NCBI RefSeq assembly: GCF_019457515.1
Contig: NZ_CP080421.1
Location: 682,001-746,000, forward strand
Direction of reading: 5' to 3'
Source of the DNA: Shewanella mesophila
GTDB taxonomy: Bacteria > Pseudomonadota > Gammaproteobacteria > Enterobacterales > Shewanellaceae
DNA: 64,000 bases
Shown one piece after another: positions 55,724 through 63,571 of this stretch. A program made the translations under genes and the position numbers. Within the stretch, counting starts at the first letter, position 1, and each line of letters opens with the position of its first letter. The notes below the pieces were generated by a model, which was not told the origin of the DNA, did not search any database, and was given only the letters and a program-made list of their open reading frames with translations.

Positions 55724-56299
55724 TCACCAGCGATTCTTTTGGCGACGGCGAGGTCTAGGGAGATAGGCAATGATAACGCCTAAGATTAATCCGATACCTG
55801 CGATCATCCCGCCTTGCTTGAGCTGTTCGAAACGCTGATTATTTTGTATCTGAGCCAATTCACGCACAGCGCTATCACGTTCGTTGCTAGCGGTAGAAAG
55901 TTGCTCTTCAGCACTGGCAAGCTGTGAACGTAGTTGACGAATGGTTTGGTCACTACTATTGGTTTGTGCGATAAGCTCGTCGAGTTCGGCCTGAACTGTC
56001 TCTAGCTTAGTCTCCACTTCAGGAAGCTGCACCCTAAAGCTCTTGTCTCTAGAGACGAGCTTGCCATCAATCCAGCCTTCACGGCCCTTATGGTCAATAA
56101 TTTTAACGTAATCATCTTGAGTCTCACCTAGATAGGTGATGGGCTGGCCAGCTTCGACACTGCCTAAGATACGGTACTGAGTGCCAGGGCCTCCATGGAG
56201 GAAGGTGAAGACGTTATCCGAAATATATCGGGTTTGCTCAGCTGCCAAAAGAGTGGGTGACAGCAACATCAGTGCAACGATAGATAGTAGTCTTAACAC
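55724..56299 (-). CDS. ygiM: SH3-domain envelope protein YgiM (TIGR04211 type)
   Basis: 191 residues. Signal peptide (1-19, AAEQ), bacterial SH3 domain about 22-85 (YISDNVFTFLHGGPGTQYRILGSVEAGQPITYLG; GREGWIDGKLVS), a coiled coil about 95-155, one membrane helix about 163-181 and a basic end (PRPRRRQKNRW). Topology fits an inner-membrane anchored periplasmic protein. Function unknown; in E. coli it lies next to ygiF, and here it is close to ygiF with the PiT/DUF47 pair between. Confidence 0.88.
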   Translation of the reverse strand: MLRLLSIVALMLLSPTLLAAEQTRYISDNVFTFLHGGPGTQYRILGSVEAGQPITYLGETQDDYVKIIDHKGREGWIDGKLVSRDKSFRVQLPEVETKLETVQAELDELIAQTNSSDQTIRQLRSQLASAEEQLSTASNERDSAVRELAQIQNNQRFEQLKQGGMIAGIGLILGVIIAYLPRPRRRQKNRW

Positions 56300-56407
56300 T
56301 TTGAGTTCTCTTCAACGAAATATTGCCACATGCTAGGGATTTAGACACAATTTTGCAAGGGTTAGTTAAATTGAACCTAGGATAACAAAGCTATCTCAAA
56401 CAGGCCT

Positions 56408-56425
56408 TTATACTGATTGGTATTA
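56408..56425. repeat. Short copy of the MITE-end motif
   Basis: TTATACTGATTGGTATTA, same as the right tip of the element at 21804-22070 except one base; no internal MITE sequence is attached. Confidence 0.55.
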
Positions 56426-56487
56426 TCCCTCTCATTGCGTTGTATTGGTAATAGGTTGACTACAGAGCTTGGTATCAAGCGCCTGAA

Positions 56488-56520
56488 ACAAAAAAGGAAG
56501 CCGTTTGGCTTCCTTTTTAG
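56488..56520 (-). terminator. Intrinsic terminator of the PiT gene
   Basis: On the minus strand AAAAAGGAAGCC and GGCTTCCTTTTT arms around AAAC, then T residues. Confidence 0.9.
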
Positions 56521-56543
56521 ATGCATCTCTATATTAAGGTGGA

Positions 56544-57812
56544 TTATCCGAAGATACCCTTAATCATAAAGAAGAACACGATAGACAGTGCAGCACCAGC
56601 TGGTAGTGTGACTACCCAAGATACGACGATGTTACGTACAACGCCAATATTGATAGCAGCAATACCGCGAGCCATACCCACACCTAATACCGCACCGACT
56701 AAGGTTTGTGTAGTAGAGATAGGAAGACCTGTACCCGATGCAATAACAACGGTAGAAGCTGCTGCTAGTTCGGCGGCAAAACCACGGCTAGGTGTCAGGT
56801 GAGTGATGTTCTTACCAATGGTTTGCATTACGCGCTTACCAAAGATAGCTAGACCCATCACGATACCGACGGCACCAAGAGGTAGGATCCACCAAACAAG
56901 CGGTGCTTTGCTGCTGATCTCTCCGCCACTGTTAACAACCGATACAACCGCTGCTAGGGGCCCAATGGCGTTAGCAACATCGTTGGAACCGTGAGCGAAT
57001 GCCATACAACATGCTGTCACAACCATTAAGATAGCGAACACTTTCTCAACGTTACCAAATTGGGTTTGACGGTCGGCTTTGTCGCTCATTTTTAGGCGCT
57101 TGATGGCAACCATGCCAGCTAAGCCAACTAGCACTGCAATAGCAATAGCTAGAGCATAGGCTTCCACGTTAGTAAAGTGAAGACCAACGTGTTTTAGACC
57201 TTTCTTGATGGTAACCAGTGACATAACAAAGCCAGCGAGTGCCATATAGAAAGGGACATAACGTTTAGCATTTTCGAGAGGCTTATCGGTATTGAAAATC
57301 AGCTTTTGCACACTTTGGAATATCATAAAGGCGATAAAACCAGAGATAGCGGGTGTGACAATCCATGAGCCAACAATACCAAATACTTTACCCCAAGCGA
57401 CAGAGTCTGCGCTCACACCAACAGAGGCGAAACCAACGATTGCACCTACGATAGAGTGTGTTGTCGATACAGGCCAGCCTAATGCTGAAGCTACGACTAG
57501 CCAGATACCTGCAGCAAGAAGAGAGGCAATCATACCGTATACCAGCAGTTCTGGAGAGTCGATGAAGTAAGCCGAATCGATGATCCCTTTACGGATCGTA
57601 CTCGTTACTTCACCACCTGCTAGATAAGCACCGGCAAATTCGAAGATCATTGCAATAATGATCGCTTGTTTAATAGTAATAGCGTTAGAACCCACAGAGG
57701 TTCCCATAGCATTAGCGACATCGTTCGCGCCAATCCCCCACGCCATTAAAAATCCAAATGCGGCTGCAATAGCAATAAGCCATGGCCCATTGGTGACTAA
57801 TACATCAACCAT
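56544..57812 (-). CDS. pit: PiT family inorganic phosphate transporter
   Basis: 422 residues with about ten membrane segments. The duplicated PiT signature is seen as GANDVANAMGTSVGSNAI (about 28-45) and GSNDVANAIGPLAAVV (about 273-288), plus PVSTTHSIVGAIVG and PISTTQTLVGAVLG. Low-affinity metal-phosphate:H+ symporter. It follows the DUF47 gene by 24 bp; this DUF47-PiT pairing is common and suggests joint regulation of phosphate entry. Confidence 0.93.
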   Translation of the reverse strand: MVDVLVTNGPWLIAIAAAFGFLMAWGIGANDVANAMGTSVGSNAITIKQAIIIAMIFEFAGAYLAGGEVTSTIRKGIIDSAYFIDSPELLVYGMIASLLAAGIWLVVASALGWPVSTTHSIVGAIVGFASVGVSADSVAWGKVFGIVGSWIVTPAISGFIAFMIFQSVQKLIFNTDKPLENAKRYVPFYMALAGFVMSLVTIKKGLKHVGLHFTNVEAYALAIAIAVLVGLAGMVAIKRLKMSDKADRQTQFGNVEKVFAILMVVTACCMAFAHGSNDVANAIGPLAAVVSVVNSGGEISSKAPLVWWILPLGAVGIVMGLAIFGKRVMQTIGKNITHLTPSRGFAAELAAASTVVIASGTGLPISTTQTLVGAVLGVGMARGIAAINIGVVRNIVVSWVVTLPAGAALSIVFFFMIKGIFG

Positions 57813-57836
57813 GTTGATACCTTGATAACTTGTGTT

Positions 57837-58517
57837 TTAGACGCGAGCTAACATTAGCTCTAGGCGGGAACCGACGCGCTCAGCAAGATCTGCTAAGTCT
57901 CCAACCCACTCAATTATCTTATAGAGGAACATCACATCGATAGGATTTAGCTCATTTTCAATGCTAAATAACTGACGACGGATCTTGATTTGTAGATCAT
58001 CGGTATCTTCCTCGATCTGGTCGAGTTCACCGATCATTTTAGCGACAAGATCAACCTCACGTCCGCGAAAACCAGTTTCAAGTAGGTCATCGAGTTCGTT
58101 AATGGCTTGCTTTGCCTGCGCAACCGCGTCTAAACAACGCTGTAGATATGCAGAAAAAGGCTCTTGTATTGCTTCAGGGACAAGTAGTTGACGGCCAATG
58201 ATTCGGCCTGAAATGTCTTTCGCTTTATTAGCGATCTTATCTTGCTGGGTAAGTAGCTCCAGTAAGTCAGTTCTTTCAACTGGCATAAATAAGCCACCAG
58301 GCAGAGTCAGACGGATCTCTCTTTTGAGTTCATCTGCTTCTCTTTCCGCTTGGCTGATTTGCTTGCGAAGTTGAACAGCTTTGTCCCAGTCTCCTGCGAC
58401 AGTAGCTTCAAAAAATGGCACTAGAATCGACGCACAATCGTGCACTTTATCTATGTGTTCTTGTAACGGTTTTATTGGCGATTTTGCAAACACGCCCAAA
58501 ATAGAGTTTACTGGCAT
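57837..58517 (-). CDS. DUF47/TIGR00153 PhoU-like protein
   Basis: 226 residues, entirely helical: MPVNSILGVFAKSPIKPLQEHIDKVHDCASILVPFFEA; QLRKQISQAEREADELKREIRLTLPGGLFMPVERTDLLELLTQQDKIAN. It resembles PhoU, which folds as two three-helix bundles binding metal clusters. It is the usual co-transcribed partner of PiT transporters and is thought to modulate them. First gene of the pair; a long palindrome lies about 75 bp upstream. Confidence 0.9.
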   Translation of the reverse strand: MPVNSILGVFAKSPIKPLQEHIDKVHDCASILVPFFEATVAGDWDKAVQLRKQISQAEREADELKREIRLTLPGGLFMPVERTDLLELLTQQDKIANKAKDISGRIIGRQLLVPEAIQEPFSAYLQRCLDAVAQAKQAINELDDLLETGFRGREVDLVAKMIGELDQIEEDTDDLQIKIRRQLFSIENELNPIDVMFLYKIIEWVGDLADLAERVGSRLELMLARV

Positions 58518-58590
58518 TGCCGTGTACCTATTTAGGTTATTCCACTGTTGGAAAATGCGGGCGCATGTTAACCCAAGCGTCCGCGTATTG

Positions 58591-58622
58591 AAACTGTGTT
58601 TTTATATAAAAACTCACAGTTT
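58591..58622. promoter_or_regulatory. Long A/T-rich palindrome between divergent DUF47-pit and ygiF
   Basis: AAACTGTG and CACAGTTT arms enclose TTTTTATATAAAAA, itself a perfect palindrome; two extra bases (CT) break exact symmetry. No T-run terminator layout. Position between two divergent starts suggests an operator serving one or both. Confidence 0.55.
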
Positions 58623-58770
58623 TTATTCTAACGAGTTATATATAAACTTCAAAGCGTAATCCTAAAGGGTGTTTATTACAGCAATATTACACTATGACTG
58701 TTTGATTAAATTATAATTAAACTTTCATGACACATTCTGATTGGTTAATCAAAAAGTGAGCAATTGGCGA

Positions 58771-60255
58771 ATGGAAGCCGAAATAGAACTTAAATTATTT
58801 TTCCCCGAAAAAGCACGAGAAGCCTTGGTATCACTGTTAGATAGTCTACCTCATAGTGAGCCAAAAGGATCAAAACATCTTAGTAATAGTTACTTCGATA
58901 CCCCCGACTTGCAACTACGTCACTGGGACATGGGATTGCGAATTCGAGGCTGTGACGCTTGTTTTGAGCAAACAATAAAGACGGCGGGGACTGTAGTCGG
59001 CGGAGTTCATTCCCGGCCCGAATATAATATTGATATTGATCAAGCAAAGGTCAATTTATCGCTTTTCCCTGAACAAATTTGGCCAAGCGGCGCAAATATT
59101 GAGCAGGTTGAGCAGCAATTACAGTCGCTGTTTGAGACCGATTTTACTCGGATGAAATGGCATATTTACCTGCAAGATAGCTTAGTCGAAGTGGCACTCG
59201 ATATCGGCACAGTCTCTGCAAATGGGATGATCGAACCGATTTGTGAGCTCGAATTTGAACTACTCGCGGGGGACACTCAGGCGTTATTAACTCTTGCTGA
59301 AGGCGTCGCTAAACAGATCCCCACTAGACTCGGACGAGCTAGCAAGGCCGAGCGAGGTTATCGTCTTGCCGCGATGGCGAGTCCGTTGCAATTAGAGGCA
59401 TTGGAGTTTATTAAATTAGGTGAGGTTAATAGTCTAAAACAAGCATTTATCACCTTGCTAAGTACCGGGATCGAACGTTGGCAGTTACTCGAATCTATGC
59501 TTCTAGACGCTACAGATTGTCTTGAGCAATTGCCACTACTGAGCTATCGACTTCGAGCATGCGCACGTCTGATCCGCTGTTCATTGTCCCAGTTTGATCT
59601 GTTGGATGCAGAGCTAAACCAAGAGTTTGATTGTATTGAGCGCCATCTTGAATATGTCGAGTCTGGGCTGAGCTTAACCGAGCTCCTTGATAATGATGCT
59701 GCTTTACTTGCTAGTTTACCCCAAGCACAGCAGATAGCTATTGCCGCGAATCAAGGCTTAGTGGGATTAAATATGCCTAGTGCGATAGATGCCATGCTCG
59801 CTGATATTTGTTATGGCCATCTGCAACTCAAACTGGTGAATCTCTTGTTCGAGGTTAAGGCGGGTAAAATTAATCTCGATGTTGGCATGGGGCTGCAACA
59901 TTTTGCAAATAAGATGCAGGAAGCATCTTGGCAACGTATTACGCAAATGATGCCCTCACAGGCCAACCTTAACAGTGAAGATTATCAGTCATTTGCGAGG
60001 GCACTCGATGAAAGCATCTTTGTGGGAGTCGCTTACGGTGAGCTTTATGATGGCAAGGCTAGAGATCAGTTTCGAGCGCCGTGGCGTGATTTAGTGCTGG
60101 GGATTAGAACCTTAGCCGCATATAGAAGTTTGAATCAGCTAAGTAACAAGCTCAATATCGATCTTCAAGATTGGCTAGAAAATAAGGAGCATAGTTTGTT
60201 ATTTGCGATGGAACACTCGAGACGTTCGGCTCTCAAAGCTCAGCCTTATTGGTAG
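58771..60255 (+). CDS. ygiF: CYTH-CHAD inorganic triphosphatase YgiF
   Basis: 494 residues from ATG 58771, where the CYTH signature begins (MEAEIELKLFF, E-x-E-x-K); upstream in-frame TTG and GTG codons would put residues before it. CYTH tunnel about 1-205 (SNSYFDTPDLQLR; RPEYNIDI; CELEFELLAG), then a CHAD helical domain about 220-490 with scattered His/Arg. E. coli YgiF hydrolyses inorganic triphosphate. In E. coli glnE follows; here convergent with the K+ channel gene. Confidence 0.92.
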   Translation: MEAEIELKLFFPEKAREALVSLLDSLPHSEPKGSKHLSNSYFDTPDLQLRHWDMGLRIRGCDACFEQTIKTAGTVVGGVHSRPEYNIDIDQAKVNLSLFPEQIWPSGANIEQVEQQLQSLFETDFTRMKWHIYLQDSLVEVALDIGTVSANGMIEPICELEFELLAGDTQALLTLAEGVAKQIPTRLGRASKAERGYRLAAMASPLQLEALEFIKLGEVNSLKQAFITLLSTGIERWQLLESMLLDATDCLEQLPLLSYRLRACARLIRCSLSQFDLLDAELNQEFDCIERHLEYVESGLSLTELLDNDAALLASLPQAQQIAIAANQGLVGLNMPSAIDAMLADICYGHLQLKLVNLLFEVKAGKINLDVGMGLQHFANKMQEASWQRITQMMPSQANLNSEDYQSFARALDESIFVGVAYGELYDGKARDQFRAPWRDLVLGIRTLAAYRSLNQLSNKLNIDLQDWLENKEHSLLFAMEHSRRSALKAQPYW

Positions 60256-60269
60256 ACGAGGTTCCCATT

Positions 60270-60304
60270 AAAGCCCTGACTAAGTGCACTTCTCAGGGCT
60301 TTTC
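60270..60304 (+). terminator. Intrinsic terminator between ygiF and the K+ channel gene
   Basis: AAAGCCCTGA and TCAGGGCTTT arms with a 13-nt loop and T residues on the plus strand; the A-rich left side lets it work on the minus strand as well for the convergent channel gene. Confidence 0.85.
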
Positions 60305-60317
60305 TGTTTTATTGGCT

Positions 60318-61106
60318 TTATTTCTCATTTACTTGTTGTTTTAATTCGGCAATTTGTTGCAGAAGAGCTTGTTGGTTTAGTTCCATTCTCGCCAATGCGA
60401 GTTCGATTTCGCTGCGTATCTCCTGATTTTGGACTTCTATTTTTTCGTTTTCATCGGGAGCAATAAAGATCGATGCCATATAGCCCGAAATGACCCCAAA
60501 GAAACTGACGCCACAGACAATCACGATCCCGCCAATAAAGTGTCCGACGGTAGTGACTGGGTAGTAGTCGCCGTAACCAACCGTTGAAATAGTCACCAGC
60601 GCCCACCAGATTGCATTCTCTGCGGTGTGGATGTTAGCGCCCGGCTCGCCACTTTCGACAATTAGAATTAACACAGAGGCAAAGGTTAATATGGTGACCA
60701 TAGCGACTAATAGGCTGGCTAATGTCGCTTGACGCCGCTGCTTCATCATAGGAACCAAAATTGAGCGGGTCATTCTTATTAATCTAATGACGCGTAATAT
60801 CTGGAACAGACGCGCCATTCTGAGCGGTTCGACGGCGGGAATACTGGCAATAAGGTCGATCCAGTTATGCTTGATGTATTCGAGTTTACTGTCGGCGCGG
60901 AATAAGTTGATCAAGAAATAGCTGATGAAAATGGTACAGATGCTGGTATCGACAAACAGGAGTACTCGACGGGTTTCACTGTCTAGTTTGGCGAAGGTTA
61001 GCATCAGCACTATGATCACGGAGATCAGTGATAACACCATCATCGCCAATTGAAATGGCGTTGGCGCCTGATTGATTGGAAGCAACCAACGCTTCTTTTC
61101 TGCCAT
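60318..61106 (-). CDS. Voltage-gated-type potassium channel
   Basis: 262 residues. Six membrane segments: S1-S2 about 20-72, S3 near WIDLIASIPA, an S4-like segment with spaced Arg (RMARLFQILRVIRLIRMTR), S5 about 125-150, and a pore with selectivity filter TISTVGYGDYYPVT. A C-terminal coiled coil (NQEIRSEIELALARMELNQQALLQQIAELKQQ) replaces an RCK domain and may set tetramerisation. This channel class is a known neighbour of YjfJ/PspA loci; its position at the end of the operon supports a role in membrane stress. Start ATG 61106. Confidence 0.9.
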   Translation of the reverse strand: MAEKKRWLLPINQAPTPFQLAMMVLSLISVIIVLMLTFAKLDSETRRVLLFVDTSICTIFISYFLINLFRADSKLEYIKHNWIDLIASIPAVEPLRMARLFQILRVIRLIRMTRSILVPMMKQRRQATLASLLVAMVTILTFASVLILIVESGEPGANIHTAENAIWWALVTISTVGYGDYYPVTTVGHFIGGIVIVCGVSFFGVISGYMASIFIAPDENEKIEVQNQEIRSEIELALARMELNQQALLQQIAELKQQVNEK

Positions 61107-61172
61107 AAAATAATCCCTTAGCTTTGGCCAAATCGAGTTTTGACTCTTTGTCAGTGGTTTCGATTAATCAGT

Positions 61173-61505
61173 TTATTCTTTTCCATCCACAAAATGAACC
61201 AAGTCATCGAGTACTCTGCGCTTTATTTCCAGTTGTTCACTCGCATCGAGTTGGTATTTCTCGGCCAGTTTTTCATAGTCATCTAGGCTTAATGAGACGG
61301 TGAGACGGGGCCGTTTGGGGCGTTTAGTGACCGATAGCCCAAGGATGGCACGTATTTGATCCGACGGAGAGACGCCTGAATCGAGTGCTGCTTTACGGAT
61401 AGAATATTGAAATTTTTCATCAAGATCGAAGGCGACTTGAGTTGCTTTAGCGGCCTTTTGATTTTGCAGCCATTGCTCTGGAAGTGGATTTTTGCTTTTA
61501 GTCAT
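61173..61505 (-). CDS. Small protein with two ribbon-helix-helix-like segments
   Basis: 110 residues. The first half KATQVAFDLDEKFQYSIRKAALDSGVSPSDQIRAIL has a short strand followed by two helices joined by a turn (S-G-V-S-P-S-D), and the second RLTVSLSLDDYEKLAEKYQLDASEQLEIKRRVL repeats the layout; both look like MetJ/Arc folds. A Lys/Arg-rich link (KRPKRPR) joins them. DNA-binding is inference. It sits between yjfK and the channel gene, all minus strand. I recall it as an unnamed conserved member of these loci. Confidence 0.6.
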   Translation of the reverse strand: MTKSKNPLPEQWLQNQKAAKATQVAFDLDEKFQYSIRKAALDSGVSPSDQIRAILGLSVTKRPKRPRLTVSLSLDDYEKLAEKYQLDASEQLEIKRRVLDDLVHFVDGKE

Positions 61506-61545
61506 TAACTCACCTTAGGTCATATCGCCTATCGATTATTCATAC

Positions 61546-61573
61546 GCATAATGTCCCCTGTTTAACATTATGC
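61546..61573. promoter_or_regulatory. Inverted repeat upstream of the ribbon-helix-helix-like gene
   Basis: GCATAATG (61546-61553) and CATTATGC (61566-61573), 8-bp perfect arms with a 12-bp spacer, in the 79-bp gap between yjfK and the 61505 start. No T-run, so an operator is more likely than a terminator. Confidence 0.5.
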
Positions 61574-61584
61574 CCCGTCTGTTG

Positions 61585-62232
61585 TTATGCCTTACCTGGC
61601 CAGTATTCGCGGATATCACTTAAGGGGCGATATAGTGTCAGCATTACATCGGTTTCGCCACCCTCATAGACTTCGACTTCAACGGCAAAGCGCTCTTCAT
61701 CATCGAGTAGTTGATAGCTTTCAAACTGATCGCCAGTTGCACCGCTTTCATCTTGTGGTGGACGTTGGCCTCGGTAGTCTTGACGGTGAAAATAACCGAA
61801 CTGGGCAAAATTTATTTGATGGTATTGTGCTGCTAACCAAGGTTCAAGTTGCTCGACAACCGGCGTTTGCACCGTGAGATGAGCCTGAACATCTTCTTCA
61901 AAGATATCACTAAAGGCGTCGAGATCGAATAGCTGCTCTACCTGTGCTCGATTGATCTTCAGAGAAAAGCCCAGATAAGTTTCATCGTCCTCATCGAGTG
62001 ATAAAAACAGGGTGTCATTGCCATGGCCTTTTAATACCCACTCAGTGATTTGTTTGCGCTCAAACTCATAGGTATTAACGGCTTCGACTCGCAGCTGTTG
62101 GCCACGTAGCTGCACGGGTAGGGCAAAGCTATCGTCCATCGATATCATGTCACCTACTTGCAGGTGATTGGGGTGATTTAGTTGTCGTGGCGGTGGTGCT
62201 TTTTTACCAAAAAGCCCTTTCAAGAATCCCAT
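61585..62232 (-). CDS. yjfK: YjfK (DUF2491) family protein
   Basis: 215 residues. Starts MGFLKGLFGKKAPPPRQL, then a beta-rich domain (LQVGDMISMDDSFALPVQLRG; TYEFERKQITEWVLKGHGNDTLFLSLDEDDETYLGFSLKI) and ends YRPLSDIREYWPGKA. This is the DUF2491/YjfK pattern found only with YjfI and YjfJ. Cytoplasmic. A terminator lies between it and pspA upstream, so it may have its own promoter or receive read-through. Confidence 0.82.
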   Translation of the reverse strand: MGFLKGLFGKKAPPPRQLNHPNHLQVGDMISMDDSFALPVQLRGQQLRVEAVNTYEFERKQITEWVLKGHGNDTLFLSLDEDDETYLGFSLKINRAQVEQLFDLDAFSDIFEEDVQAHLTVQTPVVEQLEPWLAAQYHQINFAQFGYFHRQDYRGQRPPQDESGATGDQFESYQLLDDEERFAVEVEVYEGGETDVMLTLYRPLSDIREYWPGKA

Positions 62233-62262
62233 GAAATACTCCTAACGCTGAAGGTGATGGCT

Positions 62263-62301
62263 AAAAAGCACCTGTAGGCTAGGCCTAGAGGTGCTTTTTT
62301 A
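62263..62301 (-). terminator. Intrinsic terminator between pspA and yjfK
   Basis: On the minus strand AAAAAGCACCT and AGGTGCTTTTT arms with a 16-nt loop containing TAGGCCTA, followed by T. It follows the pspA stop by 16 bp and could reduce expression of the distal genes relative to pspA. Confidence 0.85.
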
Positions 62302-62316
62302 AATAGGCTAACTCGT

Positions 62317-63003
62317 TTACTTACGAGCTTTAAGGCGCTCTAACACAGCATTAGCATTAGATTTCTGCTCGCCTATCCCAGCTTCTGCTAATTTTGCGTG
62401 CAGCGATTTATCACTGTTCTCTTCAGCTAGTGTCTCAGAGGCTTTGAGGCGGTCATCAAACTGCTGCTGACGAGCCTTGATGCGCTCTAGAGAGTCTTTA
62501 GCATTGAGCAGTTTTGAGTTGCTGCTGGCAAATGAGTCTGTGATCGTTGCGGTTGCCTTTTGTACGCTCTCGGTGGTTTTAACCATAGAAAGTTGACGTT
62601 GGTAATCCGCTAGTTGGCGCTCTGTTTTACGCACGAGTTCTTTAAGACGAGTAGCATGAGCGCTGAAGCTATCATTTGCAGTCTGCTGCTCTGCGAGTTC
62701 CTGATCTAGCATGGCAATCTTTTCTGCCACTTCTAATGCCAAGACTTCATTCTCTTTTTCAAGTGCTTGTGTAGCATAACCTTCATGCTCAGAGATAGAA
62801 CGCTTTAGGCGGTCGACTTCTCGGCTAGCCTGCATCTCTTTCGCCATCACGTCGGTAAGTTCGCGTTTGGCTTTGGTGAGATGTTTCTCTGCATCACGGA
62901 TCTCTTGTTCGAAAATACGAGTAGAGTTGGCATCGACGATACTTTGACCAACCTCGGTTGCACCACCGCGAAACGCGGTTAAAATCTTATTTAGAATGCC
63001 CAT
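62317..63003 (-). CDS. yjfJ: PspA/IM30 family protein (YjfJ)
   Basis: 228 residues. N-terminal amphipathic helix MGILNKILTAFRGGATEVGQ, then long coiled coils (about 35-180; KHLTKAKRELTDVMAKEMQASREVDRLKRS; TERQLADYQRQLSMVKTTESVQKATATI) as in PspA/Vipp1. ESCRT-III-like membrane remodelling and envelope stress protection are known for the family. No pspBC or pspF is nearby; instead it is flanked by YjfI and YjfK, so it belongs to the YjfJ branch. Confidence 0.88.
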   Translation of the reverse strand: MGILNKILTAFRGGATEVGQSIVDANSTRIFEQEIRDAEKHLTKAKRELTDVMAKEMQASREVDRLKRSISEHEGYATQALEKENEVLALEVAEKIAMLDQELAEQQTANDSFSAHATRLKELVRKTERQLADYQRQLSMVKTTESVQKATATITDSFASSNSKLLNAKDSLERIKARQQQFDDRLKASETLAEENSDKSLHAKLAEAGIGEQKSNANAVLERLKARK

Positions 63004-63084
63004 AATGAGACTCCTTTACAGTGTAACGGCTAGCTAAAGCACTGGTGCTTAGGTCACCATCACATGATTTAATTTGGTTAATAG

Positions 63085-63498
63085 TTAGTTTAAGAAATCA
63101 GCGAGTTCATCGATAACTTCTAGACAGTTATCGGATAACACAGATAACTCTTGCTCAATTTCAAGCATGCTCGATTGCACTGACAGAGCGCCATAAACCA
63201 CATATTTGTCGTCAATCTTTGCAAAAGATGACAGTGGCATTGGAATGTTTAGCTCTAACATGGTTTCGAACATCTCACTGCGACGTTCTTGGTTAACTTC
63301 ATCTTCGCCCCAAAGGTAACTAATACACAGCACTTGGTTTTCCGTTACCGATACAAACAGTGGGATCTCTTCACGTCCTATAATATTGACCTGCAATACT
63401 TCAACATCACCGTCAATGGGATAGCAATCAAACTGAAAGCCTGTCTGGCTGTTGTCACCAAGAGCGTTGAGGTGGTTTGCAATATTGTGAATGTTCAT
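63085..63498 (-). CDS. yjfI: YjfI (DUF2170) family protein
   Basis: 137 residues: MNIHNIANHLNALGDNSQTGFQFDCYPIDGDVEVLQVNIIGREEIPLFVSVTENQVLCISYLWGEDEVN..., an acidic cytoplasmic alpha/beta protein with the DUF2170 pattern. Known only by its tight linkage to PspA-like YjfJ. First gene after the twin palindromes at 63512-63558. The pspA gene starts 81 bp downstream. Confidence 0.85.
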   Translation of the reverse strand: MNIHNIANHLNALGDNSQTGFQFDCYPIDGDVEVLQVNIIGREEIPLFVSVTENQVLCISYLWGEDEVNQERRSEMFETMLELNIPMPLSSFAKIDDKYVVYGALSVQSSMLEIEQELSVLSDNCLEVIDELADFLN

Positions 63499-63511
63499 AT
63501 TTGTCCTCTAT

Positions 63512-63558
63512 GACATATTATGTCTGCGGTTAAAGATAGCACTGCGACATAATATGTC
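63512..63558. promoter_or_regulatory. Twin 13-bp palindromic operators upstream of yjfI
   Basis: GACATATTATGTC (63512-63524) and GACATAATATGTC (63546-63558) are perfect palindromes around one central base, centres 34 bp apart (about three helical turns). They lie 13 and 47 bp from the yjfI start codon and adjoin the stop of the aminopropyltransferase gene. Layout suggests cooperative binding of a dimeric regulator. Confidence 0.75.
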
Positions 63559-63571
63559 AAGTGCTATTTTG

